Notes under the pieces: model-generated
What the model was told of the DNA's origin: nothing
Seen by the model: only the letters and a program-made list of their open reading frames with translations
Database searches by the model: none
NCBI RefSeq assembly: GCF_900115665.1
Contig: NZ_FOXH01000006.1
Location: forward strand, 310,001 to 374,000
Direction: 5' to 3'
Length of the DNA stretch: 64,000 bases
Source: Pseudarcicella hirudinis
GTDB lineage: Bacteria; Bacteroidota; Bacteroidia; Cytophagales; Spirosomataceae
Made by a program: the position numbers and the translations under genes
Shown here: piece after piece, positions 15,781-24,762 of the stretch
Position numbering within the stretch: position 1 is the stretch's first letter
Layout of the letters: the number at the start of each line of letters is the position of its first letter

Positions 15781-16629
15781 ATGACGATGAGATTACTGTT
15801 CTTTTTACTTACCTGCATCATCTGGGCATCAGATGCATCGGCTCAGGCTAATTTATATACCAATCCCGTTTTTATTCAGCAATTATATAAAGACGCTGAA
15901 TATCTTTCTTTGAAACAAAGAGTTTCACAGGAGTTTGCCCATTCGGTTCCCGGACATTGGGGAGAATTTGTAAAGGGAGTCGATGAAGATTTTATTACGC
16001 AAAACAAAGTCATTGCTTTTACCTTTGATGCCTGCGGCGGAAAGAATGGCAGTGCTTATGATGCAGAACTGATTGATTTTCTGAATAATGAAAAAATTCC
16101 GGCCACACTTTTCGTGACCGGAAAATGGATTGATGCCAATTATACTACTTTTCTGAAGTTGTCACAAAATCCTCTCTTCGAAATAGAAAATCATGGTTTT
16201 AACCACAAGCCCTGCTCTGTAGATGGAGAAAGTGAATACGGGATTCACGGGACAAAAGATGTGCCTGATGCCTTTGATGAAATTGAGGCAAATGCAATTA
16301 AAATTCAGAAAATTACCGGAAAAAGACCTGCATTCTATCGTTCTTCAACGGCCTACACCGATGAAGCCTGTGCCAAAATTGCACGTCAGCTTGGTATTAC
16401 AATTATCAGTTTTGACGTACTCTCCGGTGACGCAGTGCCCAATACACCCAAAGCTGTTATTGTAGAAAGTGTCCTGAAAAACATTAAACCCGGAGCATTG
16501 GTAATCATGCACTTCAACAGACCACTCTGGAATACTTACGAAGCCATGCAGGAAATTGTTCCGGAGCTGAGAAAAAGAGGTTATACGTTCTCCCAATTGC
16601 AAAACTATCCGCTGAAAGGCAAAAACTGA
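15781..16629 (+). CDS. Secreted polysaccharide deacetylase family protein
   Basis: A 282-residue CE4-type (NodB fold) metal-dependent deacetylase with signal peptide MTMRLLFFLLTCIIWASDAS. Motif 1 is TFDACGG (first Asp kept; the usual second Asp of TFDD is Ala here). Motif 2 is ENHGFNH with the two metal His. Motif 3 is FYRSSTAY, motif 4 SFDVLSGDA, motif 5 VIMHFNRP with the catalytic His. It probably removes acetyl groups from a cell-envelope or environmental polysaccharide. The TFDA change is seen in some family branches and does not by itself mean loss of activity. A second ATG at 15787 is an alternative start. Confidence 0.87.
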   Translation: MTMRLLFFLLTCIIWASDASAQANLYTNPVFIQQLYKDAEYLSLKQRVSQEFAHSVPGHWGEFVKGVDEDFITQNKVIAFTFDACGGKNGSAYDAELIDFLNNEKIPATLFVTGKWIDANYTTFLKLSQNPLFEIENHGFNHKPCSVDGESEYGIHGTKDVPDAFDEIEANAIKIQKITGKRPAFYRSSTAYTDEACAKIARQLGITIISFDVLSGDAVPNTPKAVIVESVLKNIKPGALVIMHFNRPLWNTYEAMQEIVPELRKRGYTFSQLQNYPLKGKN

Positions 16630-16636
16630 TTCTTAG

Positions 16637-17800
16637 TTATTCATGAGCTATGCCCCTGCATGAAGATTTTCGGATCTTTAACTCTCCCTGAACGGTTTGG
16701 GTAAAAGGAACAAAATTCTCTTTCTGAATGATATTATCGATCAGAATTGAAGCTGCTGTTTCACCGATTTTAAAGGGGAATTGATGAAATGTGGTCAGGC
16801 CGGGCTCTATGACGGAAGCGATTAGCTCGTCACCAAATCCGACTATCGCTATTTCTTCCGGAATTTTGACGTTTTTTTCCTTCAAAGCAACCATAATTTC
16901 AATAGCATTGCCATAGTGCACGGCAAAAATTCCGTCAGGAGGTTCCGGTAATTGAAGCCATTTGTTCAGCGCAAGCAGGGAATCATCATGTTTGAAATTT
17001 CCATGAATAATCAACTCCTCTGCAATGTCGATTCCATACTGAGTAAGAGCAGCTTTATAACCTTCCAACCGCTTTCTGCTGATTAACAACTCCTCAGGTC
17101 CTGCATACACGGCGATCCTTTTACATCCTTGTTTAATCAGGTGTTCAATCAGGATAAAACTTCCTCTGAAATCCTCCTGAACAATTTTAGCTGTCTGAAC
17201 TTCTTCACAAACCCGGTCGAAATGAACGATAGGCAAGCCTTTATTCAATTGCAGTTTGATATGTTCAAATGAGGACGTTTCTCTGGAATGGCTGATCAGC
17301 AGGCCGTCAACTCTGCTAGCGACCAATGCCTGGACATTCAGTGTTTCAGTGAAATGTGATTCATTGGACTGACAAATCATTACTCTGTAACCGGCATCAG
17401 AGGCTATTTTTTGTATTCCGCTTACTACAGAAGAGAAGAAATGCCGCTGGATATCCGGGATAATTACACCAATTGTATGGGTTTCGTTTCTATGCAAACC
17501 CTGAGCAAGCAGATTGGGCTGATAGTCCAGCTCGGCGGCTAATTCTTTTATGGCCTTTCGGGTATTGATATTAACATCCGGATGGCCGTTTAAAGCCCTT
17601 GATACTGTGGCAGTTGAAACCCCGATCTTATTGGCAATATCTATAATTGTGGTCTGATGCCTTTGTTTAACAACCGGAGAGCTTTCAGTATTTTCTATGA
17701 AAAAATAATCACATTCCTTACAACAGAACCGTTGTTTCCCTCTGAGAAATCCCGCTCTCTTGATGCTTTCTACTTTTCCGCATTTTGGACACTTTATCAT
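16637..17800 (-). CDS. LacI-family repressor with an N-terminal zinc ribbon
   Basis: A 387-residue regulator. Residues 1-34 form a CPKC ... CCKEC zinc ribbon (C4, C7, C26/C27, C30) like the DNA-binding ribbon of IS1 InsA-type transposases (RAGFLRGKQRFCCKEC). The standard LacI head follows (TTIIDIANKIGVSTATVSRA at 50-69, hinge NLLAQGLHR), then a periplasmic-binding-protein-type sugar sensor (IGVIIPDIQRHFFSSVVSGI onward). Normal LacI proteins start at the helix-turn-helix, so the ribbon adds about 45 residues. It is divergent from the PmoA-like gene and probably controls that carbohydrate cluster. The effector is unknown. Confidence 0.9.
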   Translation of the reverse strand: MIKCPKCGKVESIKRAGFLRGKQRFCCKECDYFFIENTESSPVVKQRHQTTIIDIANKIGVSTATVSRALNGHPDVNINTRKAIKELAAELDYQPNLLAQGLHRNETHTIGVIIPDIQRHFFSSVVSGIQKIASDAGYRVMICQSNESHFTETLNVQALVASRVDGLLISHSRETSSFEHIKLQLNKGLPIVHFDRVCEEVQTAKIVQEDFRGSFILIEHLIKQGCKRIAVYAGPEELLISRKRLEGYKAALTQYGIDIAEELIIHGNFKHDDSLLALNKWLQLPEPPDGIFAVHYGNAIEIMVALKEKNVKIPEEIAIVGFGDELIASVIEPGLTTFHQFPFKIGETAASILIDNIIQKENFVPFTQTVQGELKIRKSSCRGIAHE

Positions 17801-18164
17801 TTTCTTAGTATTACTTTTCTAATATTTGTGTCTAACCACAAATAAATCTTCGGGAAGAAAGTCAAATTTATTAACCAATGTAAATTTACAATTATTCAAA
17901 GCAAATTAATAATGCTGTAAAAGTATCACAAACGTTACCGAAAACATTTACGATACTTTTCGGCTAATACATTCAAAAAATAATAATTATTCTGTATCGA
18001 TTTGTACAAAAACAATTATAATCTTTTCAGAAGTAACGAAAATGAATGGCTTTACTGTTTTGCGCATTGATTATCCGTAAATTGTTTTTGCAAAAATTTT
18101 ATTGTATTTTTCCCAGAAAATAAAAAGCACATAAAATTAAAACATCCGGTACCAAAAGAGCGCA
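17801..18164. promoter_or_regulatory. Divergent promoter region between LacI repressor and PmoA-like gene
   Basis: AT-rich 364 bp. A 9-bp inverted repeat, AAAAGTATC (17919-17927) and GATACTTTT (17952-17960), flanks a 24-bp core that contains AACGTT with a central CpG (17931-17936). LacI-family operators commonly carry a central CG, so this is the best operator candidate. No other gene is seen. Confidence 0.4.
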
Positions 18165-19430
18165 ATGAAGACTGTAATCCTTTCGATTTTAATACTATTT
18201 ATTACCATTAACGCCATGGCACAGGAGGGCTTCAAACCCAGAAAAATTGCCTTCATTACGGTAAAAGCAGGTGAATTTGAGCGAAATAAAACACCTCTTT
18301 CCTGTATTATTGACGGTGTTACACTCAATGAGGAAGAAACACTTATTCTCAATGAACTGAACGGCAGTAAAAGAACTGAAATTCCTGTTCAGATTGAATC
18401 GAGAAATCCTTTGAAAGTCTGGTGGATTCTGGACCGTAAACTGAATCCGAATCAAATGCAGACTTTTGAGCTTGCGGTGGGTCGAGAGACAGTAGCATTC
18501 AGAGAGGTTCTGATTGATAAAGATGATAAAGCAATTCGCCTGAAGGTTTTTAACAGAAAGGTTCTACAATATAATTATGCCACAATACCCGCTCCGGAAG
18601 GTCAGTCGGAACTTTATGCCAGAGGTGGATTTATTCACCCGGTCTGGGCGCCTGACGGAGAGGTGCTTACAGCGATTCAACCCAAAGATCATTTTCATCA
18701 TCTGGGTATCTGGAATCCCTGGACTCTGGCAGAATTTGAAGGAAGAACCGTTGATTTCTGGAATTTAAAAGATGGGAAAGGAACAGTAAAATTTGCAGGT
18801 TTCGACTCTTTGACTATCGGAACAGTTTACGGTGGTTTTAAAGCACTGCAAAAGCACATTGATCTGAAAGCGCCGGAAGGAGAGAAAACAGCAATTAATG
18901 AGCAGTTTAAAATCAGGGTTTTTAACATAGGTGAAGCTGAATCCGGTCCCTGGTTATGGGAAATAAACAGTACAATGCAATGCGCTTCCGAAAGTCCGGT
19001 ATTGTTAAAAGAATATCGTTACGGAGGTCTGGGATATCGTGCCACGCAGAAATGGAATACTGCTAACAGTGAAATACTTACTTCAGAAGGGAAGAAAAGA
19101 GAAGACAGTGACGGCACAAGAGGCAAATGGTGCCTTATTTCCGGACCGACGGAAAAAGCCAGAGCCGGAATGCTGTTTGTGGGTCATCCCGGAAATTATA
19201 ACGCTCCGGAACCGATGAGAGTCTGGCCACCGGATGCCAATGGCGGAAAGGAAAATGTATTTTTCAACTTTTGCCCTGTAAAAGACAGAGACTGGCTGCT
19301 TGAGCCGCACAAATCTTATACACTGAAGTACAGAGTGATGGTTTTTGAGGGGAAACCCGATACGGTGAAAGCCGAACAAATCTGGCAGGATTTTGCCAAT
19401 CCGCCGGAAGTAATGGTCAGAGTTCTGTAA
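18165..19430 (+). CDS. PmoA-like (DUF6807) family protein, secreted
   Basis: A 421-residue protein with signal peptide MKTVILSILILFITINAMAQ. The family signature is the central segment RGGFIHPVWAPDGEVLT followed by DHFHHLGIWNPWT, with clustered His residues probably used in metal or substrate binding, and a C-terminal FVGHPGNYNAPEPMRVWP block. Despite the PmoA name in databases it is unrelated in role to particulate methane monooxygenase here. In Bacteroidota these proteins occur with Gfo/Idh/MocA and ThuA genes, as seen downstream, which suggests glycoside or sugar-derivative breakdown. The reaction is unknown. Confidence 0.8.
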   Translation: MKTVILSILILFITINAMAQEGFKPRKIAFITVKAGEFERNKTPLSCIIDGVTLNEEETLILNELNGSKRTEIPVQIESRNPLKVWWILDRKLNPNQMQTFELAVGRETVAFREVLIDKDDKAIRLKVFNRKVLQYNYATIPAPEGQSELYARGGFIHPVWAPDGEVLTAIQPKDHFHHLGIWNPWTLAEFEGRTVDFWNLKDGKGTVKFAGFDSLTIGTVYGGFKALQKHIDLKAPEGEKTAINEQFKIRVFNIGEAESGPWLWEINSTMQCASESPVLLKEYRYGGLGYRATQKWNTANSEILTSEGKKREDSDGTRGKWCLISGPTEKARAGMLFVGHPGNYNAPEPMRVWPPDANGGKENVFFNFCPVKDRDWLLEPHKSYTLKYRVMVFEGKPDTVKAEQIWQDFANPPEVMVRVL

Positions 19431-19558
19431 TTCAGTCCATTTTCTTTGTCCGCTTTTCAGTTTCCGTAGTTTATGGTATTTCTCTGTCAGAACATATTTA
19501 AAGAATTAACCTGAAAACAATAATTGGAAATTAACATTGCGTAAAAACATCAAAGAAA

Positions 19559-20938
19559 ATGGAAAACTTTAACCGTGATAGAAGGGATTTTATCAAAAAA
19601 ACAGCTTTGGCAAGTATCTCAACTCTGGCAATTCCTACTATTGTACCTGCCTCAGTATTCGGCAAAAATGCCCCGAGCAACAGAATTAACATAGGAGCTA
19701 TCGGAAACGGAAGAATTTCACGCGGGCACGATATGCCGGGTGTCTGGAAATACGATAATGCTCAGATTATGGCTGTTTGTGACCTGGATAGCAGAAGAGT
19801 TGCTGATGCCAAAAAGCTGGTTAATGAGTATTATACAAAGAAAACCGGAAAAGATTTTGATGGCGTAAGAACCTATGATGATTACAGGGAGCTTTTATTG
19901 AATAAGGATATTGATGCTGTGTTGGTAAGTACTCCTGACCACTGGCATTCTCTGATAAGCATTGATGCGGTAAATGCCGGAAAAGATGTGTATTTACAAA
20001 AACCAACTTCTCTGACTATTGCGGAAGGCCAGGCATTGGTAAAGGCCGCTCACAGAAGTAAACAAATTATCCAGATCGGCAGCCAGCAACGTTCCTCGCC
20101 TCAGTTTCGTTATGCAGCAGAATTGGTAAGAAATGGCAGGATCGGACAACTTAAAACGGTTTATGTCGGTCTGCCCGGCGATCCTTCCGGACCGGAAGAG
20201 CTTGAAATGCCGATTCCTAAAAACCTGAACTACGACATGTGGCTTGGCTCCACTCCTTCTGTTTATTATACCGAAAAAAGAGTACATCCTCAGATAGACT
20301 ATGATCGTCCGGGCTGGTTGAGATGTGAGCAATTCGGAGCGGGAATGATTACCGGATGGGGCTCACATCATGTAGATTGCGCACACTGGGCCATGAATAC
20401 TGAGTTAAGCGGACCTATTGAAGTGTCGGGTTGGGCAGAATTTCCTACACATGGTTTGTGGAATGTTCATGGCAAATTTCAAACGGAAGCCTTGTATCAG
20501 AATGGCGTAAAAATGATAATCAGCAATGAAATTCCGAATGGTATAAAGTTTGAAGGCACAGAAGGCTGGATTTTTGTAACCCGCGGGAATTATGCTGCTA
20601 CAGCCAGCGATCCTGTTTCAAAAGATGCTAATAGCAAAGCACTGGATGCCAGTGATCCCAGAATTTTGAGTTCAGTAATTGGTAAAAATGAAATTCATCT
20701 CACAGAAAGTAAAGACCATCATGGCAACTGGCTTGAAAGCATCCAATCCCGGAAACAACCGATTGCTCCGGTAGAAATCGGACATCGTTCCTGTTCAGCC
20801 TGTCTGATCCATCATATTGTAATGAAATTAAAACGTAAAGTATATTGGGATCCTCAAAAGGAAATGTTCAAGAATGACCCTGAAGCAAATGCCATGCTTG
20901 CCAGACCAATGAGAGCACCCTATCAGATTAAAATATAG
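19559..20938 (+). CDS. Gfo/Idh/MocA family oxidoreductase, exported
   Basis: A 459-residue NAD(P)-dependent sugar oxidoreductase. The N-terminus has a Tat leader (RRDFIKKTALASISTLAIP). The Rossmann fold starts at INIGAIGNGRISRGH (G-x-G-x-G replaced by GNG), then MAVCDLDSRR, LVSTPDHWHS and YLQKPTSLT in place of the usual EKP, with the catalytic Lys kept. Trp- and His-rich C-terminal signatures such as GWGSHHVDCAHWA fit the exported subgroup that carries its cofactor out of the cell. Together with the PmoA-like and ThuA genes on the same strand it probably oxidises a sugar or glycoside to a keto form. Confidence 0.9.
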   Translation: MENFNRDRRDFIKKTALASISTLAIPTIVPASVFGKNAPSNRINIGAIGNGRISRGHDMPGVWKYDNAQIMAVCDLDSRRVADAKKLVNEYYTKKTGKDFDGVRTYDDYRELLLNKDIDAVLVSTPDHWHSLISIDAVNAGKDVYLQKPTSLTIAEGQALVKAAHRSKQIIQIGSQQRSSPQFRYAAELVRNGRIGQLKTVYVGLPGDPSGPEELEMPIPKNLNYDMWLGSTPSVYYTEKRVHPQIDYDRPGWLRCEQFGAGMITGWGSHHVDCAHWAMNTELSGPIEVSGWAEFPTHGLWNVHGKFQTEALYQNGVKMIISNEIPNGIKFEGTEGWIFVTRGNYAATASDPVSKDANSKALDASDPRILSSVIGKNEIHLTESKDHHGNWLESIQSRKQPIAPVEIGHRSCSACLIHHIVMKLKRKVYWDPQKEMFKNDPEANAMLARPMRAPYQIKI

Positions 20939-21116
20939 TTATCACCCTGCCGTATTCCTTAAACCCTGAATTTTAATACAATTAATTAACCGGTCCCGAT
21001 AATTTGCTGGGAAGAAAATGAGTAAAAAACACAGTTGCAAAACTTTACCCTGTATCTGTGAAAACGAATTTTCCCTGCATGTATCGGGATTTTTCCTTGT
21101 CTAACTTAATAAATCA

Positions 21117-23177
21117 ATGATGAAATTTCAATGGAGTAATATTCTTTTAGGATTGCTGATCTGCTGCGCCTTCCAGCTTCCGGCTCAGAATGTCAGAAAG
21201 GAAAAACGAATCCTGATTTTTACAAAAAATGTTCCCTGGGCTTATCGCCATGAGTCTATTACAGCGGGGACCATTGCTATCAAAAAAGCATGCGAAAGTA
21301 TCGGCATGAAAGTGGACACTTCTGAAAATGCTGATTTATTTACGGATGAATCTCTTAAAAAATATAGTTCGCTGGTTTTTCTCAGTGCGAATCAGGATAT
21401 TTTTAATGCTGACCAGGAAGCTGCTTTACAAAGATATGTGCGTGCAGGAGGCGGTGTAGCCGGGATTCATTCTGCAACCGGTGTGGAAAGAAACTGGAAA
21501 TGGTTTGCTCAGATGCTTGGGGGTGTTTTCCAATGGCATACAGAACAGCAGGAAGCCTTTGTGGTGGTAAAAGACCCGAACCATCCCGCTACCAAAGGCT
21601 TGCCCAAACGCTGGAAGCGCTGGGACGAATGGTATTTTTTCAAAGATCTTAGTCCTAATATCAAAGTCCTTACAACTCTGGATACAACCACTTTCAAAAG
21701 CAAATTGCACACACAGAATTATCCTTCTTCATGGTGTCAGGAATTTGAAGGAGGCAGATCATTTTATACCGCTCTTGGCCATAATGCAAAAGATTATTCA
21801 GATCCTGTTTTTCTGAAGCATATTCTGGGAGGGATTACTTATACAATTGGTCAGAATTATGAGTTAGATTATTCGAAAGTGAAAAAATACGAAGTTCCCA
21901 AGGCCCGTTTAATTACACTTGATCCCGGACATTTCCATGCGGCACTTGTTCAGAAATCGATGTATGATAACATTGATCCTAATGTGCAGGTTTATGCTCC
22001 TGCAAGCCAGGATGTGGAAGATCATCTTAAGCGTATAGATGCTTATAATACCAGAGCTGTACAGCCTACCCGTTGGAATGAGGTGGTTTACAGGGGAAAT
22101 GATTTTCTGGAAAAAATGCTTGCTGAGAAAAAAGGTAATATGGTCGTACTGGCTGGGAACAACCGTAAAAAGACCGAATATATCAAGAAATCACTTGAAG
22201 CCGGAATGAATGTGCTGGCTGATAAGCCAATGTGCATAGATACAAAGGGTTATGAAATGCTGAAGGAAGCATTTGCGGTTGCTAAAAAGAACAATGTTCT
22301 CCTGTATGACATCATGACTGAAAGGTCCGAGATCACAACTGTTTTGCAAAAAGAATTGTCGCAGGTAACTGAGATATTCGGGAAACTGGAAAAAGGAACA
22401 CCGGAAAATCCTGCTGTAATTAAGGAGAGCGTCCATCATTTTTATAAATCCGTTTCCGGAAGCCCGCTGAAAAGACCCGTTTGGTTTATGGACGTTACAC
22501 AAGAGGGAGAAGGAATTGTGGATGTTACCACGCACCTTGTGGATCTGGTTCAATGGGAGTGTTTTCCTGAAATTCCTCTGAATAACAATGATGTAAAAAT
22601 CAATCATGCCAAACGCTGGGTTACTCCGATGACTCTCAGTCAGTTTTCAAAAATTACCGGGGCATCAGCTTTCCCTTCATTCCTGAAAAAAGATGTTGTC
22701 AATGATACTGTGCTGAATGTATTCTGTAACGGAGAGATTAATTATGCCCTGAAAGGGGTAAATGCGAAAGTGAAGGTAATCTGGAATTACAGCGCTCCTG
22801 AAGGTGGGGACACTCATTATTCTATTATGAAAGGCAGTATGGCAAACCTGGAAATCAGACAGGGAGCTGCTGAAAAATATGTACCTCAACTTTATATCAA
22901 ACCCGGAGCTGGTTTATCAGAGACATCCTTAAACAGTGCTTTTGAAAAAGTGAAGGCAAAATATGCAGGAATCTCTCTGAAAAAACAGGGGGAAGAATGG
23001 CTTGTTGAAATTCCGGATAAATACCGTAACGGACATGAAGCCCATTTTGCTGAAGTAATGGAAAGATTCCTGAAATTTTATAATGTGAATAACCTGCCGG
23101 ACTGGGAATTGTCTAACATGTTGGTAAAATATTACACGACCACTCAGGCCCTTGATCTGGCAAAAGAGGCGAAGTAA
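21117..23177 (+). CDS. ThuA domain fused to a Gfo/Idh-like oxidoreductase, secreted
   Basis: A 686-residue two-domain protein with signal peptide MMKFQWSNILLGLLICCAFQ. Residues about 30-250 are a ThuA domain (class I glutamine-amidotransferase-like fold): YRHESITAG, the strand RAGGGVAGIHSATG, and YTALGHNAKDYSDP. From residue 265 (ARLITLDPGHFHAALVQ) a Rossmann-type domain begins, with MNVLADKPM matching the EKP-type catalytic Lys segment, followed by an oxidoreductase C-terminal domain with VDVTTHLVDLVQWECF. ThuA proteins have been linked to trehalose/keto-sugar use in rhizobia. The fusion puts both functions in one periplasmic polypeptide. The bracketing terminator at 23202 closes the cluster. 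Confidence 0.87.
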   Translation: MMKFQWSNILLGLLICCAFQLPAQNVRKEKRILIFTKNVPWAYRHESITAGTIAIKKACESIGMKVDTSENADLFTDESLKKYSSLVFLSANQDIFNADQEAALQRYVRAGGGVAGIHSATGVERNWKWFAQMLGGVFQWHTEQQEAFVVVKDPNHPATKGLPKRWKRWDEWYFFKDLSPNIKVLTTLDTTTFKSKLHTQNYPSSWCQEFEGGRSFYTALGHNAKDYSDPVFLKHILGGITYTIGQNYELDYSKVKKYEVPKARLITLDPGHFHAALVQKSMYDNIDPNVQVYAPASQDVEDHLKRIDAYNTRAVQPTRWNEVVYRGNDFLEKMLAEKKGNMVVLAGNNRKKTEYIKKSLEAGMNVLADKPMCIDTKGYEMLKEAFAVAKKNNVLLYDIMTERSEITTVLQKELSQVTEIFGKLEKGTPENPAVIKESVHHFYKSVSGSPLKRPVWFMDVTQEGEGIVDVTTHLVDLVQWECFPEIPLNNNDVKINHAKRWVTPMTLSQFSKITGASAFPSFLKKDVVNDTVLNVFCNGEINYALKGVNAKVKVIWNYSAPEGGDTHYSIMKGSMANLEIRQGAAEKYVPQLYIKPGAGLSETSLNSAFEKVKAKYAGISLKKQGEEWLVEIPDKYRNGHEAHFAEVMERFLKFYNVNNLPDWELSNMLVKYYTTTQALDLAKEAK

Positions 23178-23201
23178 AGGTTTTACCTAAAACCTTAAAT
23201 T

Positions 23202-23243
23202 AAGAGGAGAAAGACTTTACCGGAATGTCTCTCTCCTCTTTTT
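23202..23243. terminator. Bidirectional terminator between ThuA fusion and metallo-hydrolase genes
   Basis: The stem AAGAGGAGA..AAGAC (23202-23215) pairs with GTCT..CTCTCCTCTT (23227-23240), with one mismatch, followed by TTTT on the plus strand. It lies between two convergent genes. Confidence 0.75.
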
Positions 23244-24322
23244 CATTCAGTTTCCCACCATCTTTTTTCCGGATAACTTATTCCCAGTATTACAGGCTCC
23301 CCAATCATGGGTGTTGTAATTTTTACGTTTAACTCTTTGGCTCTCAGGCTTAATCTTTTGATCGGCTCATCCCAGGGATGTACAGAAAGTGTGAATTTTC
23401 CCCAATGCACAGGCATTAAAACTTTGGTATCCAGGTCGATAGCTGCCTGAACGGTTTCTTCCGGCATCATATGAATATTTGGCCACATCCAATTGTATTG
23501 CCCGTTTTCAAGCAGGGCGATGTCAAAAGGGCCAAATTTCCTGCCGATTTCCTTAAAATGAGGACCATAACCTGAGTCACTTCCAATAAAGATATTATAC
23601 CCACCCGCTTTCAGGATAAAAGCCGACCAAAGTGTTTTGTTTCTCGAAAAAAGTCTGCCGGAAAAATGCCTTGAAGGAACGGATGTCAATTCAAACCCAG
23701 ACAAGATCTCATGACTTTCCCACCAGTCATATTCCTGTATCATTTCAGAAGGAAATCTCCAGTTTTCAAGATGAGAGCCGACTCCCAGTGTTGTATAGAT
23801 TTTTTTGATTTTTGGTCTCAGACTCACAAGTCCTTTATAATCAAGGTGATCGTAATGATCATGTGTTAAAATCAATACATCTATTTCGGGAAAATCCTCT
23901 GCTTTAAAAACATCTGTTCCTTTATAATTCTTTGCCCCTATGAATTGGAATGGAGAAGTTCTTTCACTAAAAATCGGATCAACCAGAATGTTTTTCTCCA
24001 AAATCCGGATCAGATAAGAGGAATGCCCAAACCAGATGATGACAGGCTCCGCAATCTGAATATCTGTTAAAGAAGTTTTAACAGAAGGCAAGGTAAATTG
24101 AGGTTCTAAATTCGGAGGTTTGTTCAGGATTGATTTAATCAGGGTAAAATAAGATACTCCTTCCACCATCATTTTGGTTTCGGCAAGATTCTGAAACTGA
24201 CCGTTTTTATAATTGGCTGATTTTCTGATTTTTCCCAATTTATTTCCGAAAGGCAGTCTGCCAAATACTTTCTGCTGAAGGACGATTACTACTGCGCAGG
24301 CGATTAACAGGATTACAAACAT
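23243..24322 (-). CDS. Membrane-anchored MBL-fold metallo-hydrolase (UlaG/NAPE-PLD-like)
   Basis: A 359-residue protein. The N-terminus MFVILLIACAVVIVL is a signal anchor, so the enzyme faces the periplasm. The binuclear metal site is clear: LTHDHYDHLDY (HxHxDH), a later His in PSRHFSG, GSDSGYGPHF with the bridging Asp, and MPVHWGKFTLSVHPWDEP. This is the UlaG/N-acylphosphatidylethanolamine phospholipase D-like branch, with the substrate either a sugar lactone or a phospholipid. No neighbour narrows it. It is convergent with the ThuA fusion gene and divergent from the DUF2911 gene. Confidence 0.88.
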   Translation of the reverse strand: MFVILLIACAVVIVLQQKVFGRLPFGNKLGKIRKSANYKNGQFQNLAETKMMVEGVSYFTLIKSILNKPPNLEPQFTLPSVKTSLTDIQIAEPVIIWFGHSSYLIRILEKNILVDPIFSERTSPFQFIGAKNYKGTDVFKAEDFPEIDVLILTHDHYDHLDYKGLVSLRPKIKKIYTTLGVGSHLENWRFPSEMIQEYDWWESHEILSGFELTSVPSRHFSGRLFSRNKTLWSAFILKAGGYNIFIGSDSGYGPHFKEIGRKFGPFDIALLENGQYNWMWPNIHMMPEETVQAAIDLDTKVLMPVHWGKFTLSVHPWDEPIKRLSLRAKELNVKITTPMIGEPVILGISYPEKRWWETE

Positions 24323-24762
24323 ATCGCGTAAATGTTAGGGCTAATGGTTCTTATGCAATTATACAATTTATTAATTATTCCTGAAACAATTCCCAGCAGA
24401 CAAAGAAGCGTCTGTTTATACTGTCTGACATTGAGAATATATTTCTGCCCCCTGGGTAAGAGATTTGACGATAAATTCTGAGAGGAAAGCTTTAATGTTA
24501 TGACAATTTCCCGGTCATTTGCTACACTTTGTTTATGGTTACAGAATAATCGGAAACCATTGTTATAATATTTTAACCTGCTCAGTTGTAATTTCTTATG
24601 GCTCCGGGAATTGCAGGATATACCATTCAAAGCAGTTTAAAATCATTCAACCGCCATTCGGTATTACTCAGGTATTTTTTTATGTATTTCAAATGCCCGG
24701 ATAGTTTATTTGTATGAAAAATATCTGATCTTTCAGATAAAATACCGTAAACATCAATCAAC
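24323..24762. other. Divergent intergenic region without a recognised gene
   Basis: These 440 bp carry the promoters of the metallo-hydrolase (minus) and DUF2911 (plus) genes. Open frames here have Cys/Ile/Tyr-rich, non-coding-like composition. No strong dyad or consensus promoter was found. Confidence 0.3.

Noticed and set aside
24313-24630. 105-codon minus-strand frame overlapping the start of the metallo-hydrolase
   Set aside because: Low-complexity composition, overlap with a well supported start, no motif.
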